A DNA stretch of 6,112 nucleotides from positions 1-6,112 of the forward strand of contig JACQRY010000158.1 in assembly GCA_016206275.1 (NCBI GenBank). The letters are read 5' to 3'. Positions 1-5,678 of this stretch are shown here, in pieces. Under the pieces are notes generated by a model. It saw only the letters and a program-made list of their open reading frames with translations, was not told where the DNA came from and did not search any database. The position numbers and the translations under genes were made by a program. Position 1 is the stretch's first letter; the number at the start of each line of letters is the position of its first letter. Source of the stretch: Nitrososphaerota archaeon (GTDB lineage: Archaea > Thermoproteota > Nitrososphaeria > Nitrososphaerales > JACQRY01).

Positions 1-299
1 AGGAATTTCTCGTCGAAGTCAACATATTGTTTTTTGCAGATCTCTTCGATCTTAGCGGGTTTAACCAGCTGACTGGTCACCAGGTCAACGATCTTCAGTT
101 TCTTCTTTTTGGTTAGATAGTATCCTTCTATGAGGTCAAGGATTAATGGGGCATCGAAATCAGCACCCTTGGGTTTAGGTACTCCTAGTGGTTTACCGTA
201 GAAGCCTTCTTGGTAGAGTCTTCTCGAATCTTCTATGCTCCAGACTACGATTCTGTTCTCGACAAGCTCTCCCTTTACCAGTTTTGCATTGTTTGCCAA
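1..299 (-). CDS. endA: tRNA-splicing endonuclease EndA, N-terminal part (cut by window edge)
   Basis: Archaeal tRNA-intron endonuclease, which cuts the bulge-helix-bulge motif at both exon-intron borders of precursor tRNA. I read 99 codons from a TTG at 299; the gene runs off the window at base 1. Visible is the N-terminal domain (about residues 6-75), with the family hallmark GFYGKPLGVPKPK at 32-44 followed by a hydrophobic-acidic helix PLILDLIEGYYL at 51-62. A linker follows, and residues 92-99 (YVDFDEKF) look like the entry to the catalytic domain. The catalytic Tyr, His and Lys would lie beyond the edge, so activity cannot be judged. TTG is the only usual start codon after the in-frame TAA six codons upstream; an AGGT about 11 bases before it is a weak ribosome site. 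The gene begins 22 bases after the DUF47 stop, suggesting co-transcription. The family call is made from remembered sequence patterns and is fairly secure. Confidence 0.85.
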   Translation of the reverse strand, partial: MANNAKLVKGELVENRIVVWSIEDSRRLYQEGFYGKPLGVPKPKGADFDAPLILDLIEGYYLTKKKKLKIVDLVTSQLVKPAKIEEICKKQYVDFDEKF

Positions 300-321
300 T
301 CTGCGTCTTACCTGTTAACTT

Positions 322-975
322 CTACAGGCTTATGCCTAAAATCGTCATCGAGTCTGAAGCAGCCATGCATCTGTCAGTCATGTCTTCCAGAGCGGTTACG
401 ATATCTTTCAGTAGGATGAGGTCTTTTATAGAGTCTACCTCATTCATAATACGTGACTCGGTTCTCCTGTAAAGCTCATCCATCTGCCTCTCAACCTTCT
501 GCACGGAAGCAGCCAAGTCAAGGGCGTTTGAAGGGCTAATTGCAACCGCCCTAGCTACCTCGTTAAGCCTTTGCACCGCTTCTACAGCAGTATCGATAAG
601 TTTGCTTACTAGGTCTTCAAGTTCACCTTTTTTCAAAACTTTGTTCTTTACTTGGGAAAGCCTGAACGCGATCCCCGTTATGAATCCGGAAATCTCCTCC
701 ACATCGAAGGCTGCCCTCAAGAGATCCTCTCTATTCATCATCATTGTTCCGATGTTCGTCACCTCTCTAGTCAGCATTCGTCTGTGGTTTTCAACATCAT
801 CCTCCGCTTTCATGATTCTATTCAAGGCCTCTTTTGTCTTCGCTACATCGCCCTTCGTCATTGCCGAGTAGCATGTCGGCAGTTCTCGAGCTGCGTCGAG
901 TACTCGCCGTACCTCATCTTGTAGGACTGCGAGAGTTCTTCTTCTAGCGAGTATCTCCGGCTCTCCGCTGAACAT
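322..975 (-). CDS. DUF47 / PhoU-like phosphate-regulation family protein
   Basis: A 217-residue, almost wholly helical soluble protein of the DUF47 (PhoU-divergent) family, typical in length. It has no signal peptide or membrane segment. Two PhoU-like three-helix bundles are implied. Acidic, probably metal-binding patches occur in helix 2 (KAEDDVENHRR, 56-66), in FDVEEISGFITGIAFRL (90-106), in VERQMDELYRRTE (161-173) and in the C-terminal LKDIVTALEDMTDRC (189-203), which is the most diagnostic segment. DUF47 proteins are often encoded beside Pit-type phosphate transporters and are thought to control phosphate uptake; that role is inferred here, since no transporter is visible. The start is the first ATG after an in-frame TGA located in the upstream gap. 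It has no Shine-Dalgarno site, and a TATA-like element about 32 bases upstream suggests a nearly leaderless mRNA. It lies 69 bases after the DNA ligase gene and 22 bases before endA. Confidence 0.85.
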   Translation of the reverse strand: MFSGEPEILARRRTLAVLQDEVRRVLDAARELPTCYSAMTKGDVAKTKEALNRIMKAEDDVENHRRMLTREVTNIGTMMMNREDLLRAAFDVEEISGFITGIAFRLSQVKNKVLKKGELEDLVSKLIDTAVEAVQRLNEVARAVAISPSNALDLAASVQKVERQMDELYRRTESRIMNEVDSIKDLILLKDIVTALEDMTDRCMAASDSMTILGISL

Positions 976-1002
976 ATAGAATAAATAAAATATACGGGCT
1001 CA

Positions 1003-1016
1003 GATTAAAATCTTTT
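1003..1016 (-). promoter_or_regulatory. Candidate BRE/TATA promoter for the DUF47 gene
   Basis: On the minus strand this reads AAAAGATTTTAATC, a purine-rich BRE-like stretch followed by a TATA-like box centred about 32 bases before the ATG at 975. At usual archaeal spacing, transcription would start within a few bases of that ATG. The same 69-base gap has a second AT-rich run (978-993, TATTTTATTTATT on the minus strand). That run is too close to the ATG to be its TATA box, but it could act as a weak T-rich terminator for the ligase transcript. Placement is by eye only. Confidence 0.45.
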
Positions 1017-1044
1017 CATTTAACTATACCCACCCGGTCAACGA

Positions 1045-2811
1045 TCAAGATTCTTGTGGCTCATTGATCTTCTTGAGTTGTTTACGGTACATTGCAACGA
1101 TCTCCTTGGTTGTAGTAGCATCTTCTGGAGCCTTATCGTCTCTGATACGGCCGGTGAACTTGGGGAAGCGAAGAGCCAAGCCAGCGCCTTTTCGGATAGA
1201 GTCAAGTGCTCCTGTATGTATGGGGCTAAGAGTGATCTCTGATGCTGCCACCTCAATAACAATCTTGGGTTCAAACCAAACATCAGCCTGCATTTTGGAG
1301 TCAACTCGGGCGTGGACATGAGCGATCCGATAGGGGTGTAGCGTCTTAGGGAACTTCTCCAGATCTTCATCCGAAAATCCTGTGCCCACTTTCGTGACCG
1401 TGCGAAACATATCCGACTCCTTATCATAGGCTGCAAGTAGATATGTTCCGAATCTACCTCCTCGTCTGCCTCTGCCATGGAAACCTCCCACGATCACCAA
1501 GTCAACAGTGTCCATCAATTCGCTTCGATACTCCCTTTTCAGCTTCACCCACGCGAACTCTCTTGCCCCTGCTCGATAAGGGCTATCAAGTTCTTTTGCA
1601 ACCAGTCCCTCGCATCCCTCCGTGATGGCTTCTTGCATAAACTCATCGATCTTCTCAGGTTTACTGGTGGTTATGGCTGGAACTATCCTTATTCGCTCGT
1701 CCTCTACTACGATCTTCTGTAGCACTTGTCTTCTTCTTCTGTAGGGTTCAGAGATTAGGTCCTCGCCATCGACGTAGAGAATATCGAAGAAATTGACTGC
1801 CACTGGGTATTTCTCCACTGCCTCGTCGATCCCATACTTCCTTCTTCTATGCATCAATTCTTGAAATGGGAGGTATTCCCCTGTTTCAATGTTTAGGGCG
1901 ACGGTCTCTGCCTCCGCGATGATTTTTTTGCCTCTTAGGCTCTTGGGGGACTGCTTGACTATATCTGGGTAGTGGCTTGTGATGTTTTCAAGCCTTCGTG
2001 AGAAGAGTGTCACGTTGTTGTCCTTCTTGTGGATCTGGATGCGTTCTCCATCCAGCTTGTATTCCACGGCGCATTTGCCACCCATCTTCTCAAGTATTTC
2101 TGATGCTGTCTCGAGTCTCTCTGCGAGCATCGGTCTTATGGGTCTACCAACTGTTATCTTGAAGTTCTTGACGCCTTGTAGGCCTCCTTCTCTGACTGCT
2201 TTTGCTACTGCGCCCAGGTCGCTGGAGAGATTGTATGCTCTCTCCAGGGCGGTTCTGTTTTCTTTGCCCCCTGCGAAGGCTTCAGCCAAGGCGTCCAGAA
2301 CAGTGTAGTCAGCTATGCCGAGTCGGAGTTTTCCAGTTGCGGTACGCAGAAGATATTTGGCCTCGAGTGGCGTCGCGTTGTTGATTAGGCTTGCGAAGCT
2401 TCTGATCTTGTAGTCCAGTGAGCCTGGACCCGTGGTTTTTGCTACTTTGTCGAAGGTGTCGTAGACTGTTTGTACGGTGAGGGTTTGTGAGAATAGGGTG
2501 GTCTGGGTCTTGTTGTTAAGGGCCTCTAAGGCGGCTTCTCCTACATCTCCCGTCTTCTGGTATGCTTGTTCAACCTTGTTTTCAGGTTTTCCTGATGCAA
2601 TGGCTATAGCTCTTATCGCAAGTTTGTCTGCGACTCCAATTTCTATTCCTGTGTAGTCTGGGTATAGTTTTCCTTGGGTTAGGTATACAACTTTGTCTAT
2701 GAGTTCTGGCGGTGTTTGTTTGAATAGTTCTACGAGGAGCTGGGTGAGCTCAAGCCGTTTGGTGGTTTTTCCCATCTGCTCATAGGCTTGGGCCACTATT
2801 TGGTATTGCAA
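1045..2811 (-). CDS. lig: ATP-dependent DNA ligase (archaeal type)
   Basis: Seals nicks in duplex DNA using ATP, mainly joining Okazaki fragments and finishing repair. It is 588 residues long, the normal size for the archaeal family related to eukaryotic ligase I. The layout is an N-terminal DNA-binding domain (about 1-215), an adenylation domain (about 220-425) and an OB-fold (about 426-585). Motif I is YKLDGER at 251-257, with K252 as the lysine that takes AMP. Others are the Glu pair in IAEAETVA (298-305), motif III-like FFDILYVDG (341-349), motif IV EGLVAKELDSPYRAG (401-415), motif V WVKLKRE (421-427) and motif VI ALRFPKFTGRIRDDKAPED (546-564). All key residues are present. The TTG start at 2811 is chosen because it gives MQYQIVAQAYEQMGKTTKRLE, matching the usual beginning of the family; the next ATG (codon 13) would cut into the first helix. 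No clear ribosome site precedes it. Flanked by two PhoU-superfamily genes on the same strand. Confidence 0.97.
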   Translation of the reverse strand: MQYQIVAQAYEQMGKTTKRLELTQLLVELFKQTPPELIDKVVYLTQGKLYPDYTGIEIGVADKLAIRAIAIASGKPENKVEQAYQKTGDVGEAALEALNNKTQTTLFSQTLTVQTVYDTFDKVAKTTGPGSLDYKIRSFASLINNATPLEAKYLLRTATGKLRLGIADYTVLDALAEAFAGGKENRTALERAYNLSSDLGAVAKAVREGGLQGVKNFKITVGRPIRPMLAERLETASEILEKMGGKCAVEYKLDGERIQIHKKDNNVTLFSRRLENITSHYPDIVKQSPKSLRGKKIIAEAETVALNIETGEYLPFQELMHRRRKYGIDEAVEKYPVAVNFFDILYVDGEDLISEPYRRRRQVLQKIVVEDERIRIVPAITTSKPEKIDEFMQEAITEGCEGLVAKELDSPYRAGAREFAWVKLKREYRSELMDTVDLVIVGGFHGRGRRGGRFGTYLLAAYDKESDMFRTVTKVGTGFSDEDLEKFPKTLHPYRIAHVHARVDSKMQADVWFEPKIVIEVAASEITLSPIHTGALDSIRKGAGLALRFPKFTGRIRDDKAPEDATTTKEIVAMYRKQLKKINEPQES

Positions 2812-2848
2812 GCCTTTGACGCCGCCCTTACGATTGGGAGTTGAGCTG

Positions 2849-2856
2849 AATATTAA
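2849..2856 (-). promoter_or_regulatory. Candidate TATA box for the DNA ligase gene
   Basis: TTAATATT on the minus strand lies in the 76-base gap between the AbrB-PhoU stop and the ligase TTG, centred about 41 bases upstream of that codon. A start site at standard spacing would give a short leader of roughly 10-17 bases. Read-through from the upstream regulator gene is equally possible, because no strong T-run terminator is visible in the gap. Confidence 0.35.
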
Positions 2857-2887
2857 GAGATGAGTTTGACATCTGTGATTGACTGTT

Positions 2888-3889
2888 TTAGCTGATCATC
2901 GGGTACATGGTGGTTGCCAAGTCTGCTATGTCGATATTACACTGGGATATTTTCTCCATTGCTGAGGCTATTGAGAGGATAGATGCGCCGAAGGTGCTGG
3001 GCAAGTCAAGGACTTGTTTTGTCAAGTCTTCAACTATCGCTGAGACTTCTGAGTATCGGTTTACAACGAGTCTACCTTCATCCGCGTTCTTGGTCAAGAA
3101 GGCTTTCACAGCTGTTTCCTGCATTTCTTCCAGACTTACTGCAACCTGTTTCAGCATTTCACCCATCTTCTTGGATAAAGAGCTGGCTGGGAGCTTGTCG
3201 ACTGAGTTGGCTATGGATACGGCTGAGTCACCTATTGATTCTAAGACGTTGGCAGCAACTCTATAGTCTAAGCAGTCTACTGGGGTTAGGCCATATTTTG
3301 AGGATAGCTGCAGGTCTTGAGCTGCGCTTCTTAGTAGTCTAACCATGAGGAAGTAGAGTCTGTCTATTTCTTCGTCTCTTTCGGCCACCGCTTTGACTTG
3401 AGCTTTGTCTTTTTCCGCCAGTGCATCTATAGAGTCTCTTACCATGCCTCTTGCAATTAGATGCATTCTTCGGAAGATCTTTTCAGGTGTTAAGGTAGTT
3501 GGCTCCAAAAGGAATTGGGTGGTCATCGATGAAGCGTCTTCTTCAATGATTTCTAAGCCTACTAGGTTTCTTACGGCTTTCTTGATTTGGTTTCTGTCTT
3601 CGAATGAGATTCTTGTTGTCCCTTGGATCTTTATGATGCCGTAGCCTGTGAGATAGGCTCCAGTTACTTTGTTGATGAGAAGTTTGATGTATTTTGCTGG
3701 GTACGGGATCTCGATCTGCTTGACCTCTGTTGTTTCCTGACGATAGGGGTAGAGGATCAAATAGTCGTTGGGTAACACTTCCATTGTTACTATGCTGCCC
3801 TTTTTCAGCCCGTTGTGTGTGACCCATTTCTTGGGTAATGATACTAGGGATGTTCCGCCTCCCATTTCTTGGATCCTTCGCATCTCCAT
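2888..3889 (-). CDS. AbrB-PhoU phosphate uptake regulator
   Basis: A 333-residue protein with an N-terminal AbrB/SpoVT-type swapped-hairpin DNA-binding domain (about 3-48) fused to PhoU domains. The AbrB signature is RRIQEMGGGTSLVSLPKKW (4-22) followed by NGLKKGSIVTMEV (26-38). A linking alpha/beta region (about 58-128) follows, then PhoU helices. These include HLIARGMVRDSIDAL (143-157), ERDEEIDRLYFLMVRLL (170-186) and RVAANVLESIGDSAVSIA (210-227), whose acidic residues resemble PhoU metal sites. The second bundle ends in AMEKISQCNIDIADLA (310-325). This fusion is common in archaea and is annotated as a phosphate uptake regulator; direct DNA binding is inferred from the domain. ATG at 3889 is taken as start, with an in-frame TAA six codons upstream. 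ATG at 3883 (MRRIQEMGG) is an equally plausible start. It is transcribed divergently from pantoate kinase, and a TATA-like palindrome 28 bases upstream may allow self-regulation. Confidence 0.9.
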   Translation of the reverse strand: MEMRRIQEMGGGTSLVSLPKKWVTHNGLKKGSIVTMEVLPNDYLILYPYRQETTEVKQIEIPYPAKYIKLLINKVTGAYLTGYGIIKIQGTTRISFEDRNQIKKAVRNLVGLEIIEEDASSMTTQFLLEPTTLTPEKIFRRMHLIARGMVRDSIDALAEKDKAQVKAVAERDEEIDRLYFLMVRLLRSAAQDLQLSSKYGLTPVDCLDYRVAANVLESIGDSAVSIANSVDKLPASSLSKKMGEMLKQVAVSLEEMQETAVKAFLTKNADEGRLVVNRYSEVSAIVEDLTKQVLDLPSTFGASILSIASAMEKISQCNIDIADLATTMYPMIS

Positions 3890-3910
3890 CTTTCCAAAGC
3901 CTCTTTATAG

Positions 3911-3922
3911 TTCTATATAGAA
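3911..3922. promoter_or_regulatory. 12-base palindrome and TATA box in the divergent promoter region
   Basis: TTCTATATAGAA is a perfect palindrome (centre 3916/3917). Its TATA core lies about 28 bases before the AbrB-PhoU ATG at 3889, the expected archaeal distance for a nearly leaderless transcript. The pentamer TATAG occurs three times nearby, beginning at 3906, 3916 and 3923. The palindrome could serve as TATA box, as operator for a dimeric regulator, or both. The palindrome itself is directly visible; its function is inferred. Confidence 0.5.
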
Positions 3923-3932
3923 TATAGAGGGT

Positions 3933-3942
3933 ATTTTAATAT
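3933..3942 (+). promoter_or_regulatory. Candidate TATA box for the CoA-biosynthesis operon
   Basis: ATTTTAATAT, preceded by the purine run AGAGGG (3926-3931), which could act as BRE. It is centred about 31 bases before the pantoate kinase ATG at 3969. Predicted transcription start is only a few bases before that ATG, which fits the absence of any Shine-Dalgarno site there. It lies about 20 bases from the TATA palindrome that faces the other way, so the two pre-initiation complexes would compete for space. Confidence 0.5.
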
Positions 3943-3968
3943 GAAGCTTTCGGCATATCTGACTACAG

Positions 3969-4874
3969 ATGGAGGCGTCGGCCTTCTCCCCAGCTCATAT
4001 TACAGGATTCTTCTCGCCTTACTACGCTACTGGCGACCCCCTCCATAGCGGCTCAAAAGGTGCAGGGTACTCCATCTCCAAAGGCGTAACCACCAAAGTA
4101 AAAGTCGAACCCACAAAGACAAGCAAAGTCAACGTCACGATAAACGGACATCAGCAAGAGCACCCACAAGTCTCACTTGAAGTCGCCAAACAATTCCTCT
4201 CTAGAAGCAAAGAAAGTTACAACTTGACCATAGACCATAAAGTGGATGTCCCCATAGGAGCTGGACTAGGCTCCAGTGCCGCAGCAGCGCTGGGCCTCGC
4301 GTTAGCTCTTAACAAAGCGATGGACTTGCATCTTCCCCTTAACGAAGCCGCTCAAATCGCTCATAGAGCCGAGGTAACCTGCGGAACAGGTCTAGGCGGA
4401 GTGTCGGCAGAATATCTTGGCGGTTTTGAAGTTAGAACCAGGCCTGGGGCGCCTGGAATAGGAGAGGCCACCCGTCTTGGTAGTTGCAAGGATTATGCGT
4501 CAGTGACTCTGTGTTTAGGCGGCCTTTCGACTAGACAAGTTCTGAGTGACCAGGATATGCGGAGACGGCTGGCCGAAGCGGGTGCGACACTGGTTGATCG
4601 TTTTGCTCAATCTCCTTCGGTTGAATTGTTTCTAAAATTTTCTCGACAGTTTGCTGAGGCAACTGGCCTTGTCAGCCCTGTTTTGAAGAAGGTTCTCGGC
4701 CAGACTGACTCTGCTGGGTTTGTGTGCAGTATGGCCATGATCGGGAAGACTGTGTTCACACTTGCTAGACACGGGGATGTGTCTGGGCTGGTTTCGATTT
4801 ACAATAAGCATGCCTCTAGGGAAGATCAGATTATGGTTGCGGATGTTGAAGAAAGAGGAGCAAGACTGGTTTGA
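3969..4874 (+). CDS. Pantoate kinase (PoK), GHMP kinase superfamily
   Basis: Phosphorylates pantoate with ATP to 4-phosphopantoate, the archaeal step that replaces bacterial pantothenate synthetase and kinase chemistry in CoA synthesis. It has 301 residues, normal for the family. The N-terminus carries the PoK signature FSPAHITGFFSP (6-17), then DPLHSGSKGAG (23-33). The glycine-rich ATP-binding GHMP motif is PIGAGLGSSAAAALGLALA (95-113). A further conserved block is AEVTCGTGLGGVSAEYLGG (134-152) with RPGAPGIGEA (158-167), and the third motif is SAGFVCSMAMIGKTVFTL (248-265). The only usable start is ATG at 3969: a TGA sits in frame three codons before it, and there is no in-frame alternative before the signature. 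No Shine-Dalgarno site is present, consistent with a leaderless first gene of an operon. Its stop overlaps the PPS start, so the two products are probably made together. Pairing with PPS separates it from other GHMP kinases. Confidence 0.94.
   Translation: MEASAFSPAHITGFFSPYYATGDPLHSGSKGAGYSISKGVTTKVKVEPTKTSKVNVTINGHQQEHPQVSLEVAKQFLSRSKESYNLTIDHKVDVPIGAGLGSSAAAALGLALALNKAMDLHLPLNEAAQIAHRAEVTCGTGLGGVSAEYLGGFEVRTRPGAPGIGEATRLGSCKDYASVTLCLGGLSTRQVLSDQDMRRRLAEAGATLVDRFAQSPSVELFLKFSRQFAEATGLVSPVLKKVLGQTDSAGFVCSMAMIGKTVFTLARHGDVSGLVSIYNKHASREDQIMVADVEERGARLV
4855..4860 (+). promoter_or_regulatory. Shine-Dalgarno site that fixes the PPS start
   Basis: GAGGAG inside the last codons of pantoate kinase ends 10 bases before the TTG at 4871. 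It is the clearest ribosome-binding site in the window and supports TTG as the real start of the synthetase gene. The start and stop codons overlap as TTGA (4871-4874), an arrangement that allows ribosomes ending pantoate kinase to restart on PPS. Confidence 0.65.
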
Positions 4875-5677
4875 AGAGAAGACTGGCCATTCCGCTTACT
4901 CATCCTCGTTACGAGTCTCTAAGATTGCGAGAGATGCTCGTAGAGCAGTATGAAACAGGCGTAGTAGCTACTGCTGGTCTGATCGCTCATGGTAGGGGGG
5001 AGGCGTTTGACTATCTTCTCGGAGAAACTTTGATTCCTCCAGCTATGTCAGCAATAAAGATGGCTGCAGCATCGATAGTCATCGCCGAACACCCTGTTAT
5101 TTCAGTTAATGGAAACTTGGCTGCTTTGGCTGCAAGAGAAGTGGCTGAGCTGAGTAGGGTGGCTGATATGGACGTCGAAGTCAACCTATTTTATCGGTCC
5201 CAAGATAGAGAACTGGCTATCAAACAGGTTCTCGGAGAGGCCGGTGTCAAACGTATTCTAGGTGTAGGCAACGATGCCTCCAAGCAAATCCCGGAATTAG
5301 GTAGCGAGCGGAGACGCGTAGATCCGAGGGGGATTCTCTCCGCGGACCTTGTCTTGGTGCCTCTTGAAGACGGAGACAGGACTGAAGCTCTCAGACGAAT
5401 GGGCAAGAAAGTCATAGCTGTGGATCTTAACCCGCTTTCCAGAACCTCTGTATCCGCCTCAATTTCCATAGTGGGTAACATAGTGCTGGTAATGCCCACG
5501 CTCATAGATGAAGTCAAAGCCATAGAACAGTCTCCAAGGGAGAAGTTGAATGCCATGGTCGACAGATTCGACAACAGGAAGAACCTAGAGGAATGCATAC
5601 GGCTCATCGCCCATCGCCTTCTCGATCTACGCCTCCAAGACCAGAAACTCCCCAAGTATCTTGAGGCGGCCGATTAG
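4871..5677 (+). CDS. 4-phosphopantoate--beta-alanine ligase (phosphopantothenate synthetase, PPS)
   Basis: Joins 4-phosphopantoate and beta-alanine with ATP to give 4'-phosphopantothenate, the archaeal counterpart of PanC acting after, not before, phosphorylation. It has 268 residues, close to the family norm (formerly DUF137). Conserved blocks are LTHPRYESLRLREMLVEQYE (9-28), AGLIAHGRGEAFDYLLGE (35-52), ISVNGNLAALAAREVAELS (77-95), EVNLFYRSQDRE (103-114) and LGVGNDAS (130-137). Further on come LSADLVLVPLEDGDRTEAL (156-174) and VDLNPLSRTS (184-193), which form the nucleotide and phosphopantoate pocket in known structures of the family. The last 50 residues are helical and charged. The TTG start overlaps the pantoate kinase stop by four bases and has a good ribosome site upstream. 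The product handed over by the upstream kinase is its substrate. panB follows after one base. Identification is firm. Confidence 0.95.
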   Translation: MKRRLAIPLTHPRYESLRLREMLVEQYETGVVATAGLIAHGRGEAFDYLLGETLIPPAMSAIKMAAASIVIAEHPVISVNGNLAALAAREVAELSRVADMDVEVNLFYRSQDRELAIKQVLGEAGVKRILGVGNDASKQIPELGSERRRVDPRGILSADLVLVPLEDGDRTEALRRMGKKVIAVDLNPLSRTSVSASISIVGNIVLVMPTLIDEVKAIEQSPREKLNAMVDRFDNRKNLEECIRLIAHRLLDLRLQDQKLPKYLEAAD

Positions 5678-5678
5678 T

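Noticed and set aside
11..23. The 13-mer CGTCGAAGTCAAC occurs here and again at 5173-5185
   Set aside because: Both copies are inside unrelated coding genes and a single shared 13-mer is near chance expectation for a window this size. No further copies were seen.
188..472. Open frames on the plus strand across the DUF47-endA junction
   Set aside because: They run opposite two genes with conserved protein sequence. Their translations show no known motif and arise from the complementary codons.
1038..1478. A 146-codon open frame on the minus strand in another frame of the ligase gene
   Set aside because: It overlaps the conserved OB-fold of the ligase on the same strand. The product looks low-complexity and basic with no family resemblance.
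2858..2874. Inverted repeat AGATG/CATCT with a 7-base loop downstream of the AbrB-PhoU stop
   Set aside because: A five-pair stem without a following T-run is expected by chance, and archaeal termination does not depend on such hairpins.
3941..3971. An ATG at 3941 upstream of pantoate kinase
   Set aside because: It is out of frame with the kinase and opens only a short frame that overlaps the gene in the wrong phase. The kinase frame has a TGA at 3960-3962, so 3969 is the start.
5191..5655. A 154-codon open frame on the minus strand opposite PPS
   Set aside because: It lies wholly antisense to a firmly identified gene, its translation is rich in Arg and Ser with no recognisable domain, and it has no promoter or ribosome site. 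It is a codon shadow.
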